DNA from: Bombus terrestris
Taxonomy: Eukaryota; Arthropoda; Insecta; Hymenoptera; Apidae
Reading direction: 5' to 3'
Assembly (NCBI RefSeq): GCF_910591885.1
Contig: NC_063273.1
Location: forward strand, 3,224,001-3,288,000
DNA: 64,000 nt
The translations under genes and the position numbers were made by a program. The notes beneath the pieces are model-generated. The model saw nothing but the letters and a program-made list of their open reading frames with translations. It was not told where the DNA came from and did not search any database. This document shows positions 1 through 13,932 of this stretch, piece after piece; the first letter of the stretch is position 1; each line of letters starts with the position of its first letter.

Positions 1-3000
1 GTATCATACGATACTTCCTTTTCAATTTCGTTTTGATAGATTGTTTTGAAATGTATCGCCGAATTCCAATTAAAATGATCATTAATCACAAATTGATCGC
101 AATCTTTTTATGTGTCATGTATTCATCTAAGTTTCTCGTTTATTATTTTGATATAAATCGTAGATTTCTTCTGTTCGTTTTATTACTGCGGTTTTGTATT
201 TTGGATTTTACCTTTGATGAGCGTGAGATTAATGTTAGAGGATAAATTTCTGTGCGAGAGAGCTCGAATACGTTTTGCGCTTTCTTTCGAAGGCACTACC
301 TGTTGCTTCTCATGTAAAAGAGTGATTAAACGCAGGAAAACGGGTGTAAACTGCAGGGTGGCTTTTATATGGCTCGATGCAACTGGTGAATAAGAATTTT
401 TTTAATGCAAACTGAGACCAACGTTGGAATTGAACGGTGATATCACAACGTACTTTTTAAGACTACGTTCTGTTCTGGTTAATGACACGAAAAATGGAGG
501 TATATATTACGGAGATAAACATTTTTAATATACACGATTCTTATATCTCTACACACGAGAAATACACCTGAGACTCTTGCATTTAGTAAAGAGAATATTT
601 ATAAAAATATAAAGTACTGTATATAGCGTAATTTACTGTAGGTAATTATCCGATATACAAATATTACTTAAATTGCAATAATTATTTATATCCTCGTATA
701 TAGAACATATAGTAAATAAGAGAAAGATCAAACAGGTATTGGACAGATGAAAAGAGGATCAATCGATAATTTCATATCTCTCGGATTATGACTAATCCAT
801 AAATTTTAATTGCACCAAACATATAATATTCTCTTATCAACTCTACATAATTTCAAATGCTTATTACGAAGATAAATTCTATATGAAGAATTTACGAAGA
901 TATTGAATATATACCTATAACGATAATTATCATGAGATAACTTAAATACTCATTAAGAAATTAATGGATCGTATTTATTTAATAGTAGAAAATGTAATTA
1001 ATAATTTTGTACGAAAAGAAATAATATTTCTTGAGCTAGAAACGAACGCGGATGTTTTCTCTTTATTACTCGCCGCGGCGGGAGAAAAAGCGGCATGAAA
1101 TCATGCATGTAAAGGATTCGAGCAAGAAAGGGTGAAGGACGGTGACGAAGGAAAGGAACAAAACAGGCGGAGAGGGAAAAGTTCAGTTCATTGGTGAGCA
1201 GGCGAGTAGCCAGACCGCCGCTGCTTTGCATCGGAATGTATCTTATTGTTGTCTGGTTTGCACAGTGCCGAACTCTTCTGACAGGTGCCATAAAGTCACC
1301 GAGCGAAGTTATGTCCAAACAAGACTTTGCAGGGAATAATAAAATCCTGTGTCTGTGCAAGCGTTTACGAGTGAATCGCCTTTCGACCTCCTTTTTCTAC
1401 CTAAACTGCCTCTTACCAACATTCTGTATTTTTCCTCTTAATTCAATAAGATGCAAATGATGGAAACCTTATTAAAATATTACATGGATAATAAAATTCT
1501 GTCGATTTCTATATCATCTATCAATGCCATTGCTTTCTTAAACACATTACGACGAACTTAGATAGAAACTAATTTTGCACAGTTAATTATTATAAACGTT
1601 GTATTTCAACGATACGTAAAAAACGGTGATTTGTTATTTATTTTATGGCAACAGAGATTCTATTCTATTATTAGTGATATTATCGACAAGTAGTAAGATT
1701 ATCTATTGATGATTCCATAGTCTCTAACGACTAATAACAATTCTTTCTAACAGGGTCAGATCAGTTTAGGAGGCTCTTCTTAATATGTTTGCGGTGTCGT
1801 TCAATATTTGAGACCAATACCGATCCCTGATGTCTACGTGTATATTTTCTTTTAGACTCGCAATTCATTTTAGTCGTAGCAAATTATTCTCATTTCTTAT
1901 GTCATTATGATTATTCAAGTACTCTTTCTTCCCTCTTCATTGCTCTCTATAGTTTTATAAGGCTCCGTTCTAAGAACGAAGAGTGAGATATTCCTTCTCG
2001 GAAGATAAATTCCATTTTATTGTTCCCTTTTCTCGGCGTTCTTTCCTGCTCGTTCCTAGTCGCTTGATCTTTCAACCGTTACATTATCCTTCTTCCAGGG
2101 ATAACAGATCCTGACCGTGTACGTATTCTGCGAATCGCTTTGTACTTCGTCCGAGCTCGCTTTCATTGTCTTTACCCCTACTACGTGCTTTTAGGTGCAT
2201 TTTCTCTCCCCAGTAATTGATTTTGTTATTGTTAGTCTCAGCAATGATCGATTCAGAAAGAATGGTACGTTTAATCGTGTTCTGCGACGATAAGATACCT
2301 TTATTAGACCTTTATCAGACACAAAAATGACGCGACTTGAAAGTTTAAGCATTAGTCATTGGAGAAAAATGTTGCCTCGTGTGCCTTTTGGTCTGAAATT
2401 TGGTGCTTTCATGCAGTTTGTTCAAAAGTGTGCTAATCGGTCCGAGCATTGTGCAAATATAGACAGCTCTCACATTTTAACGGAGTCAAAGATCTTTTTT
2501 AACAGACCAGCGTCTTTGTACGGATGCACTGCATACATTCTCTTTATCATCGGCAATTATCGACCGCCCCAACGTAATGTTCGATAACCGGTCCATAACA
2601 CGAGCGTGTATTCGATTAACATTAATATTAGCCATTAAGGCGATCGGTGCTCACAGAAGGTAATAATTTGAAAGTACAAAGAACGAAAATTATTCGTTTC
2701 AAATAATTCTATAAATTCTTTATTTTACATATCTTTGGGCATTTAAATATTTCCCTTTATTCAGTATGCTTGCGTAAATTTGGAATTTTTTTCAAAATGC
2801 ACGGATACTGGTTTGAGGTAATTTGCATAAATCTACAAATCAAAAAATTCACAAGAATCTATTAATTAGTCGATGAAATGTCATAACATGTCATCATAAC
2901 TTGGAAGATAAAACGTTTAGCGAATGATGTATCTAGTAAATGATATATAATATACGTAATTTCTACTAAATATCTTGTAATTTCTGTATATATTCTCTTT

Positions 3001-4739
3001 GTCTCAAACTTTACCAATACAATCATAATAGTTAAATCTTACTACACTGCTAATGACATGAACTTTTGATGAATTCTTTTCCCGTATATCGCATATGATA
3101 GGTTCGCGAAATATAAGTGTTCGAATACTTTCGTGAGCCACTGTATGCGGCGCTCGCGAGTTTTTCGTGGCGTGAAACACTCGTACACGAGCGTGTGTCG
3201 CAGAAGGCACAATTTTTCGCCGGTGCCTCTCAACTCGAATGTCCAGCATTGCATGGATTCAAGAAGAAAAGGAGAGAAAGAAACGTAGAGGTGAAAAGAA
3301 AGAAAAAAAAAAAGGAAACATCGGGAGGCAATCGCAAGATCGTTCCAGGAAGTTCATCGACCGAGACGCGATCTGCCTGGCTGTGAGAGAGAACAAAAAA
3401 TTATAAAAAGAGGGAATACAGACAGTGCAAGCAAGGAAGAGAGCCAAAGAAGAGGGAAAAGAAGGAATAGAGAGTAGAGAGGGGCAAGAGGGACAAGACG
3501 AAGGAGGGGGGAAAGTATCGTTTTCTGCGTATTCCTTCGAAGAAGTCGTAATAAAGCCTGCAACTTCGTACATAAGATCAGCGATTGCGAAAGAGCTTGC
3601 CGGACTTTTTTTTAAACATGCCGTCACCATCCCTTCGAGAACCTCACGCGATCTGTTCCGATCGTTTCGCCGACTAATTGTCCAGAATGTCTGCGATCAA
3701 ATCACAAAGGTTTCTGCAACTTCCACCGGTTTAACGCGATATTAATTAATGGAACTATGTTTGGAGATCGATCTGCTTTCAAAGGAATCGAAGGCTACTC
3801 GTGATAATTTCTGCGGATATTTTGGTATTAGGAACGTTATAACTTGCAATATGATTCTGGAAGAAATTGGCAAATAATTTATTGTTTGATTATTAGAGAC
3901 ATTTTGCTTATAATTGACACGATATATACAACAGCCATCGTGATATTTTCTTTTCATTTATGTTTCTTCGTAGGAATATATGAGAAGAAAATAACGTTAA
4001 GCGAACTTCAAACGTGCAAAATTAAAATATATTGAAAATAAAAGATAAACGATCAGCGTGCTGTGCGAAACGATTTTCACAAAATCAGGGAAATTTTTCA
4101 AACTTTCCATAAGCTTTTTCTCTCTCGGAGTATCTTGCGGGAGAGTCCTTTCTCGAAGCTGATCGCTCTTTCGATTAGCAACGTCGTTTGCCAGCAGCAC
4201 GCGAGCAATGTGTTACAATAATGTATACACATTGAATCAAAAACTCGTTAAGGGAATCAGCGCGAGAAAGGGAGGAAGGGAAGGGGTTGAGCGCATGTAA
4301 CGAGTGTATAACTCGAGGCCGTTGCAGGATAATCCGCGGTTTCGTCGTTGATTTACGACGCTTGGAATGCCGAGGACGCGTCAGCGGCGTCTTTCCTGTA
4401 ATATTATCCCTTTACAGTCGAAGACCGGAATATTCTCGTCAGTATGCTTTTCCAAGCAACACTTGCGTCACCATAAAAAAACTATCGCTCCTTTGGAAAA
4501 TAATACGAACGATTTTAATACAAATTGATTACGTATTGATTACAACGTTATTATTGGATTCATGATATTATGTATCGAAGAATAGAAAGACTGGAAGATT
4601 CATTCGACTATTTATGATGTTAGATCCGAAGTGTATTATCGAACATATTCATTCCTATTAACCATCGTCATTTACACCAGTAAATAGAAATAACTCGCAG
4701 ATATTTTAGAAAACTAAACTTCCACGATTTATCAGTATC

Positions 4740-5540
4740 CAATTCTCTCGCTAAAATTCAATCTCCTCGGTCGTGTCTTCTCCCGAAATCGAAATTTATG
4801 GAACGAAACTTCTTCGGACTTTCCGTCCGTGGAATTACCGTGTAAATTCATATGAAAGGGACACGGTTCATCGTATCTCGTACGAAGAGCGTTGATCGAA
4901 TAGAAGAGGCGCAAAAACAGCTCCTTCGAACCGACTTCTTTGCTCGGGTTCGGGCTAATTACGCTCCGGCTTCCGGTGGTTCGCCGGTCGCACGTTAGTC
5001 CTTCCGGTGGCGGAAGCGACGCGCCCACAAAACTAGTAGCCACGCGTGCATAGTTTATCGCGATGTAACAGGAACGTAGAAGGAAGCATCGGCAGAAAAA
5101 GAAAGAAGAAGAACAAGAAGGAGGAATAAAAAGGAAGAAGAAGAAACGGCAGCGACGGCGGTCGTCGCGCGGAAAAGGGTTGACACGCGTGCACGTGCAC
5201 GTGAGCGCGCGCGTGGAAGCGCGCGGACGTGTGTAAGGGCGTGTCCTTGTGGCGTCCTTGCCCTCCGGTCGTTCACCGTACGCACGCACGCACGCACGCA
5301 CGCACGTAAGCACGTACGCACGCACGCACGCACGCATGCATGCAGTCGGAGCGCGCCCACGCAACGTGCGTGCATGTTTGGAAGCCGGGACACGCGGTCT
5401 TTTACGTTTACGACACTTACGGTCCCCTTCCACGCTTGCTGCTTCGACTAAAAATAACTGGCGACTCGAGGAATTCGGCGTGCATCGATCAGCGTTCGCC
5501 AGCGGCCTACCGAAAATCTAATAGAATTTTATTGCCACGA
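4740..5540. other. GC-rich, CpG-rich island with ACGC repeat
   Basis: A block clearly richer in G+C and CpG than its AT-rich flanks. It contains a purine-rich tract (about 5090-5160) followed by alternating GCGC/ACGC sequence. Frames stay open on both strands because of composition: one minus-strand frame of 233 codons is mostly arginine, threonine and cysteine from the ACGC repeat. I do not call it a gene. It could be a promoter or 5' UTR region; no TATA box or initiator is obvious. Confidence 0.4.
5279..5342. repeat. (ACGC)n microsatellite
   Basis: Tandem ACGC tetranucleotides, interrupted once by a GTAAGCACGTACGC variant and ending in ATGC units. It produces the spurious Ala-Arg-Thr-His periodic peptides seen in several frames. 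Confidence 0.9.
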
Positions 5541-6300
5541 CCTTGACGCCATTCTCTAATCTCTAGCATTTCAGTATAGGGAAAATGGCTGAAATAATCA
5601 AGATGTTGGAACGATTTTCAAAGGGGAGATTGATAGTGTTGTTGCTAGTAAAATGGGATATAAAGTAGCGTAGATATAGCTAGATTTGTCACGATGCGTG
5701 GGTTTGGTGGTATTATTAATGGCGTTTGAGAATGCGACAAACTCGTAGATAGAGTTTGTAGTTTTCAGAGATGTTTCTTGGGCGATTTATGAAGAATTTT
5801 ATCTTACATTTGTGAATGAGTATGTGGAAATATATAAAACGCAGATTTTTAGAAACGAGTTAAGTTGTGTGTTGTACATTCTATGAATTTGATGTGTTCC
5901 GAGATTGCGCAAGGTTTGCACTAGAATGTTTATAGTAAAAACAAATAGTTAAAGACACAATAAATAATTAAAAGATATGAAACACACATGTTTTCGCATC
6001 AGTCATTTTTATAGAGTCGTCATAAATTAGAGACATGTTCGCGGTAAAATTTGAACAATAATATTAGTTCAACTATTAGTATATACACGATGACTCTAAT
6101 CCCAATTTTTTAAAACGAACGTTTGTAGCAAGGAATATATTGAATATTTTTCATTGAACTTTTTTCGAAAGAACGCATCTAAGCATACTATACATCGAAG
6201 GCATACTCGATAAGACTTATTCTTCGAGAAAGAGAGGATTACGTGCCAGGATATTTTTCTATTTTTGAATTTCAGAAAACTCAAGTGGTAGACAAGTTTT

Positions 6301-6304
<4 letters not shown>

Positions 6305-6340
<36 letters not shown>
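6305..6340. repeat. (GA)n microsatellite
   Basis: About 14 uninterrupted GA dinucleotides followed by an AAGAGAGA remnant. Confidence 0.9.
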
Positions 6341-6341
<1 letters not shown>

Positions 6342-7349
6342 CAGGTATCGAAATCGGGGGCTGATCGTAATGTTTCACGAACGTGAGTAAGCGGAATTAC
6401 ACGAAAAGTTTAATTCGCTATGACGTAACGTGGTTTGTGGGTTTTTTCTAGAAAACGTTATGACTAACATTTTAAATGTGACTAATCTCGCCGTGGGTGG
6501 AAAGTGGGAATATGAAAAACAAACGCATTTCGAATTGAAAGTTTCTTATTTTTAAAGCGGTTCAATGTAAATTCTTAGAAGATCGAGAGAATCCTTTGAA
6601 TCGCGAATGTTTGCATTCAAATACTTTGCGGAATGTAAATCAGTTGCATAACGATTTTAAAGAACTCGCTGGATACTTTTCTGAAATATATTTATTTACG
6701 TCTGCGAACGTAATGATACTTTCGATCGTGCGAAACGCTACTCTCAAGCTAGAGACATAAACTTTTTCTAATGTGTAAGCACGTTCTACGAGTATTTTAT
6801 AGCTGGGATAATATTACATTTTGCCGTTAAAATCCTCCGATAACGGGTAACGATTTTCGTTCATAAAATATTCAATTTCGTTTAAATAATATTTCGAGTT
6901 CTTCGATAGTTTCGAATATATTGATCTTTTAGATTTTTATCTAGAAGCATTTCAAACAAGCATACAATTTATTTGCACTTTAAAATTGATATTAGATCGT
7001 TAATTTTGTAACTCGATATTTATCATTGGTTAATATTATTGGAAATCACGACCTTTTTGTTCAACGTATAAACTTTTGTACAAGAAATTATCTTCAGGTA
7101 TGCACAGTCTAATATTTATAACAATCATGTTTGCTTGATAATTATTAAAAGAAACTCTAGAACATCTGCAAATCTACCTATGAAAATCTCAGAAACTAGA
7201 TATATCCATGCATCGTTCAATTTCCAAACAATCTTGATGCACTTCCTGGATATTCGAAATACACGTTGCGTTAAAATAAAGCCAACGTGTTACCGCAAAA
7301 TATCAGCTGGATGCATGTAATGATGTCAAAACGATCAGAGAAACTCCAG

Positions 7350-8880
7350 TCCCTTGGTCGCATTTTCGAGATTCTCGTGGAAACGAAGAGGAGAACGGAG
7401 GGAGTGAGACAACGAAGCAGTTCGATCCACAAATTATGCAGAGTTAGACGTCTTCTAAAATAACAAACCGCGTGTAGCCTTATTTTCATTCCAGGCCGAT
7501 AACTCGCCCTCTCGCGTGCTCTTTCGGATTTCGGTGAGAGTCGGTCGCGGGTCCATCCGGCGTTGCCGCGACGGAACGTTACGACCATCTAAATCGGGAA
7601 CTCGCGAAACAACAAACTATTCCCATCCCGATTTGAAGACCGAAATTTTATCCGCGGCACTCGTGAACGGCCGGTGAATGGCATCACGGCTGCCTGATGC
7701 TTCGAGGAGGTCGGAACGACGCACAAACAAAAGAACCAACAAGGAACAAATCAGGGAACAAGGGGAGAGACGAGAAACGCAGAAGAATCAAGTTTTAGCG
7801 GAAAGCTTCAGCGGACGATGAAAAAAAAGGGAATCTCTCTATTTTCTCTGGCGTCTTCTCCGACAGAAACCGCCCGCCAAAAATTCCTCCAGTAGTTTCG
7901 ACTCGAGAAAAGCTCGACAACGGGGTACCTTTGATGCGTCCGGTAGCGTCTACCAGCTGAACTTCATCCTTTATTCTCGGAACGACTTCCGTGATCCAGC
8001 ATGGTCGAGATCAAAGGCGACTCTATCGGTGGGCTATGATGGTACACACAGTGAAACCGCGGATCGTTCGTTTTGCGATTCTATCAGGTTTTAGAACGAT
8101 TCCGTTTTGCCTCTGCTTCCAACCTCCTGCTACTCCTTCCCACTTTTTGCCCGCTGCCGTTGGCTGCTGGCTGCTCTTCCTATTTCTCCTCCGTGTCCGA
8201 CGAGGACCTTACCTCTCTACTTCAGGAGAACAGGTGGGTCGCACGAGGTCAGACATTTACCGTCCGAGAAGAAGGTAAGAGAGGAGACCGGTAGATGCAA
8301 AGAAGGTTGAGTACCTCGCACGAAGAAGGCCTCGTGGCACGACTCTGCGCGAGGTATGCCATACGTACCGTCTTTTTCGACTGGTCGACGCCGCGGGAGG
8401 AAAAGAGAGAGGAGAGAGGGAGGGACGTGCGCCGACGACGAACAGGGAGTAGGATACGCGCGGACAGAGAGAAAGAGAACGTCGACGACCGGGGAACCAG
8501 AAGGGAGTCCTGCATATGCAGGGAGCGAAAAAGGAGGAAGAGAAATATAGGGAGACGGTTAGACGAGGAGAAACAAGAAAATGAAGTCGAAGAAGAGGGA
8601 GAAAAGGAGCCGATGGAAAGAGGGGCCACGCGAAGAGAAAGAGAAGCGAACGTTTATCCGAGATTCCGCGCGCAACAAGATTCTACGGAGGACCGTTCGA
8701 TGTGCGAACGATACGTCGTGACGCACCCCCGCGGATCTCGTTTCGAGAAATATCAGTTTAGATTTCAGATACGAAGAAACTTTGAAGGTTTGTTAGTACT
8801 CCATGTTTGTCTGAAATTTTCGACGGGGGATGTTTTTGGGATTAAATAACATCGAAGACGATAGCCGTCGTCTGTTATAG
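7350..8880. other. GC-rich island with purine-rich tract
   Basis: A GC-rich block in AT-rich surroundings. From about 8395 to 8640 the plus strand is strongly purine-skewed (GAGGAGAAA-type), which opens a 184-codon frame of Arg/Glu/Lys low complexity. A hydrophobic Leu-rich frame near 8073-8294 has no ATG; its stop-free stretch begins after a TGA at 8052. A possible splice donor (AAG/GTAAGAG) lies near 8275. The block may be an untranslated first exon or promoter, but nothing proves transcription. Confidence 0.35.
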
Positions 8881-9359
8881 TACAAAGATGTAATCTTACA
8901 TTCTTGGTGTGGTCTTTAAATATACCTTGATGTTTCATTTGCCGTAATGTTTAGGAATACTGGGAAAAACGAGGTAACGAATAGTTTATTATCATTTTGC
9001 AAACTTATTTCAAGGCGACTGGGATTCAGAGCCGATATGATAGCTCTTCAAGGGTGAATTCGGTAACATCCACACGCGATGCATAAACATTTTAAAAGAT
9101 ATACTAAACATTCTGAATATCTTCCTAGTTAGAGCCTGGTCATCGACTTTGGTTTGTGCAAAAATTTTAGCCTATCAAACGGTATATTAATTATTCTAAT
9201 TTTGAATTATCTTTTTGACGACAAATACTTCTATAATCTATCACAAGTACGATTTGATATAGTAAAACAAGTGACGAAACAACTATTAAAAATGTTCTAA
9301 GAGCTGAAACTTCGAACATTCCTACCGACTGCACCTACATTTCACACGATATCGATTTA

Positions 9360-10470
9360 ATCCGCAAAAGATTCGTATCTCGAAGAACGAACGCGTATCT
9401 CTCTAATCCATTGCCTATCTGTAGGATCCATCCGCTTTCGCGAGCGAGTACGGGCCGGGCGGGCCGGTTGGTTCCCTTCGAATTTCGAGAGGGGTCCCGC
9501 TAAAAAGGCAAAGTCCGGTGACACGAGAGCGGCAGGGGCCCTTTTCGAAAGTCGATGTTTTTCTCTCGTGGTCGGGAAGGCTGGAGGCGCGTTGCTCAAC
9601 CTTTCCTCGTCAGTAACACCGTGCACGGTGCGGCATGGTGTCTGGTCACCGGCGAGCGGCGTGGCGCGGCGTCCGCGCCAAGCTCTTCTTTTTTCGCCGG
9701 ACTTGTGCAAGATCTGCCCTCTCCTTTTCTCTCCAGGTCGATCCACCCGTTTTATCCACCAGCCGAATCCGGCTATCTCTCTCTTTCTTTCTCGCACCGA
9801 TCTTTCCTCTCCGTCTCTTGCACTCCACGACCATGTACCAAGCCAGTTCGTTCGTTCGTTCGTCCGTTCCTTGCAACCATATCAACGTCCGCGCGTCTGC
9901 GTCTCGACATCGACATTCACTGGCGCATGCCTCCGCTCGAATACTCGCTTCTTGAGGCCGCGAGTCTCCTCCTTTGCCCACGCGTCTTACCCTGCTCACT
10001 CGACTTACTCGCTCGCTCGCTCGCTTGAAAAGTTTGCCCCTCGCCGCACCCTTTCTCTTCGACCTTCCACTTCTCGACCGTTCGTCCTCGTGCTCGCCCG
10101 CTCCTCAATACTGTAAACAATCGGCGAAAAGAACCTTTGCCCGTATGCAAACCGTGCATCGTCCGCCCGTGACTGCGTTTTACATATCGCCGTGGTAACG
10201 GGCCGATGCGAGCTGCATTCAACCGCGGCTGCCGCGAAATCTGCCGGATCCCTGGACTCAGGAGACACATCGACGATGGAGCTACGAGAGAACGTTCGCG
10301 GTTTCTGAATATTCCGATCGGATAACTGTATACTCCGACGCACGGGACGATACGCCGCCTTGTGTCGCAGCGGAAATTCTGGCCGAATTTGTCTGCTCGT
10401 AACGGGGATGCGAGAACGAGACACGTACCTTTTCGTTTTATCGTACTCGTATTTTATTATCACGTTGTTA
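9360..10470. other. GC-rich, pyrimidine-skewed island
   Basis: A GC-rich block whose plus strand is pyrimidine-skewed between about 9680 and 10100. It includes short CGTT (9846-9870) and CTCG (about 10000-10024) repeats. Six overlapping frames are open across it on both strands, which argues for composition rather than coding. No domain is recognisable in any frame. It resembles a bee CpG-rich promoter or 5' UTR block. Confidence 0.35.
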
Positions 10471-11899
10471 TACCGGTGTTCGATTATCTAATTTTCAAAT
10501 CAGTGCAAGTAACTGTGATCGATCGTAATTTTTCTATTAACATGCAAGGAAAATTGTAGAGATTCCTTCTGGAATATTTCGTTTAGGTTCGAGCCTGTTT
10601 GAAAGTACGGTAGAGCTAAGTATATTTATTGGATGAGATTTTAAGATATAGAATAGGAGTTCACGTTCAAACAAGCGGATAAAGTTAACTGTAATTTATT
10701 AAATCGAGGTTCAACTAAAATTTCATTAAATAAATATTACAATTTCTAGTAAATTTCTAATAAAATTCACGTTCGGACAACCGTATCAACAAGAGTTTAT
10801 TATAACTTGATTGTAATAATAGAATTTCTATTATACCTTTTACCGAAGTTGTTTATCTCGCAGTAAAATTCACGAGAAAATGTCTCATCCTCGATGTGTT
10901 AACGTCTGACCCGACATGGGTTAACACTTAGCTGGCAGAACGCGTAGAAATGCGCTTTACATACATATGTATGTATTGCGTTGAACGACATGTTAATCTT
11001 CCTTTATGAACAGAATGCGTATTAGTTGAGATAAATGTCGAGACGAAAATAAACATCGTTTGTTTGTTCTTGATACTATAGTCAATTGAATTTTTTTCTG
11101 AGACGTAATTTTCTAAGTACAGGTTGCAATTCGTTCCTGCAAATAACGATACGTTTATTCAGACTGATCTCTTCGATCGATATAATCTTGTTTTGATATC
11201 GTAAAACAAGATCCGAAGAAAGAGATGTCATATCAGTGATGCACGCAAATCGAGAATACATTTTTATACTAAGCAAATAGCTATCTGCTAAGTGAAAAGA
11301 ATCTCGTTCTTGCCTCGTTCGCAACAAGTTCAGGAACATGTTTTTACTTTTACTCATCGGTAACTTTAGTTCTCGTATCCATAGCAAGAAACATTGAAAC
11401 ATCTTAATTATTTACTTCGATAGATACTCGAGCTTTAAACTTTGTTACGATCTATCATTGTCAATTTCGACGCCAAGAGAACACTACGTTTCGTGAATAA
11501 AATGTTTATTCTTACCTCAGCCATTTTGGTAATGAAAAGATACTCAACAAATTGAGTAATTCAACGGGGAAAATTATATCAGTAAAATATCAGTAGTTCA
11601 AAATATTCGACTGATTTTGTTGTACTGTCTCAGTTTGGAAACAAAGGAATTACTCCCGTGATTATTATTTTTCATCATTGTACGTCTGTAGGTATATTTC
11701 TATTCGAAAGATGTATATTCATTACGACAAGATTAATTCGAAATCAAATTCGTTTATAAATCATCGATAATTCGTAGTCGATATTACGTCAAGTAAAAAA
11801 TACTACTCGATAAAACACCTTCAAAAATAGGTACACTTTTTACGACCAAACGTCACGCTGCAAGCATCGTGTTTTCTCGTAAAATTCCATCGTCCTCAT

Positions 11900-12660
11900 C
11901 GAATAAAACGCGTGGATGCCGCTTGGATCGGACCTACTAAAAACCGATGGATTGTTCAGCGAGCATCGGCCATCGGCTTTTCTGTTTCTGTTTTCCCGTT
12001 CCGGTGGAATTCAGAAATTTTAACGCTCGAGTTAATAGAGGCTCCGGTGAAACGTAAAAACTTCCTTCGATCGAGACACGAGGAAGAGAAGCAGTGGAGG
12101 AAGAGAGGAAAAACGAGGGAAGGAAGAGAGGGAAAAAACGACGAAAGAGACATAGACAGCCGCGAGAGGAAGAAGAAACGGTACACACGAATGACAAGGA
12201 AGTAAATAAGTAAATAAACCAGCCGGCTTAGCGAGGAGGTGTCGCGATGTAAATAATCGTCTTCCTCGAGGATCCGAGGCGCGAAAGTGCACGTGTCTGC
12301 AAATATGCATACGGTAATATGTGCGAGCTTTTCCCAGTCTCTCTCTTTTCTTCCTTTCCACCTCTGGCCCCGCCGGTCCGGATTCTTTGATATTCTCGGA
12401 CCTCTCGTACACGCGGTGCCATCTTCTCGGGCCAGCATAGGCGTTAAGTAATTTGCTTATTTCTTTTTGCTCGCCGCTAATAGCTCCTCCATACATTGGC
12501 ATGGTTTTCTCGCGCATCAAATTTTTTTCGCGCCTCAACCTTTTTCACTCTTCGGGCAAGTTCCGGGGGAAATTATCCGTTTGCATGGACGTTGAAGAGA
12601 TTGTCAGAGAGATTATTGCACGCGGGGTAAATGGAGGGACGAGATTGTAACGTTTCATTT
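11900..12660. other. GC-rich island, purine tract then pyrimidine tract
   Basis: A moderately GC-rich block with a purine-rich run at about 12075-12190. Open frames on both strands encode Arg/Lys/Glu or Ser/Phe/Leu low complexity. No domain or convincing start was found. Confidence 0.3.
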
Positions 12661-13798
12661 TTATGGGACTTTCCGTGTTCTTGATGGTGGATGTTATTGC
12701 GGCTCTTAAGCAATATTAAGGTATTTTAACGTTATTATTTCGTTATCGTTTTTTAAATGAAATTCGTCTGTCCAACAAAGATATCATAGATTAATAAAAA
12801 CTTTGTTGGTTAAATTTGTTTGAAAGTTATTCTTTTAATTTGGCACTCTTAAGTATATATCGAATACAATGAATTCTCTTTTTCCAAAAAGGAGATCCTA
12901 TTTCATCAAATTAATCCTTTCTCACAAATGTTTCTTAAAAACTCATCGAATCGTGGTTGAAAATTCGATAAAAATCAATGTTCGTTTAAAAATTTGTTTT
13001 AGCTTAACAATTTTCTAAATTACAATTACGGTCACCGAAATGTGATCGGTGTAAGATAAACAGAAAATTATAACGGACAAAGAAAGCCGATCTTATCCTG
13101 GATCGTTAATTACGGGACTAACAACTGGTTCCTGCTGACGTGTCCATTTAATGCCGTTGCTAATTAATTATATCGGATCCCTAAGAGAGAACTAGCCACG
13201 AATCCGCAGCAATGCAACGTTCTATCCGTTGCTTTGTTACGACTGGTAGAACGAGTTCCGAAAAGGATGTACTTTGAGCTACCCCATGTTTCCTCTGCAT
13301 TATTAATAACCACGTCCCATTAATTACGATTGACGCACGTGTCTCTCAGAATATCACCGAAATGATCAAAATCGATTGTTCTATTTGTAGATAGCATAAT
13401 TATGTAAAAAGATTGACACGACGTGACTGTACATAATTTCGAACTCTTTTAAGATGAAGCGAAAATCAAAATATTTGTATATGAAGAATAATTATAGTAA
13501 TAAATAAATAAACAAGAGTCTAATTGCCATTTAACAGGGTATTAACTATCAGATAAAATTAATATAATTTCGTGTCCGGAGCACGCAAAGAACCACGCGA
13601 GATATTCCTTGGTAAAGTTTATAGCACGATCGTAAAGAGGACTACTTTCGAGTCGGAATCTTAAAGCTTATTAAGGATTGCATTAAACATTTTTACTTTA
13701 TTTCGCACTCGATAGTCTGAAACATGTTACAAACTCAGTATCTTCAAAGGGAACTCTGAAACCATATTGTAATCGCGCAAGATACCGAGGTTACTGAC

Positions 13799-13932
13799 CT
13801 GCGGGACCATTGCGACCTTTCCGAAAAACCGAACATCCCGCGTCAGTTCGGGTGCCACGCCGGAAGAAGGCGCGTCAAGGACGCGCGGAAGGGTGGTCGT
13901 GACGAATTTTGAACAAGCAATCAACGCGTGTC
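13799..13932 (-). other. Exon-like GC-rich island, unassigned
   Basis: On the minus strand a 134-bp segment is open in one frame and bounded by consensus splice sites: an acceptor reading TTTCTTCAG just above 13932 and a donor reading GCAG/GTCAGT just below 13799. The predicted 44 residues (including VAPELTRDVRFFGKVAMVPQ) match no family I recognise. It is much more GC-rich than its flanks. The plus strand is also open here, so it may be compositional, a transposon scrap, or a nested-gene exon. Confidence 0.2.

Noticed and set aside
1191..1460. Frame with a hydrophobic MYLIVVWFAQC start
   Set aside because: It might look like a small secreted protein, but has no family, no splice partner, and a poorly structured AT-driven tail.
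4732..5433. 233-codon minus-strand open frame
   Set aside because: It is produced by the ACGC repeat and purine tract; Arg/Thr/Cys periodicity, no domain, and overlapping open frames on both strands.
8073..8294. Leu-rich signal-peptide-like frame in a GC-rich island, ending at a GTAAGAG donor
   Set aside because: It has no ATG (the open stretch begins after a TGA at 8052 and its nominal start is TTG). The phase-1 donor could pair with the Fs exon, but the peptide contains no TB or FS cysteines.
8295..8849. 184-codon Arg/Glu-rich plus-strand frame
   Set aside because: Purine-skewed low complexity; no family and no splice context.
9357..10463. Nest of 65-182-codon frames on both strands
   Set aside because: Mutually overlapping in all frames; GC-rich composition explains their length.
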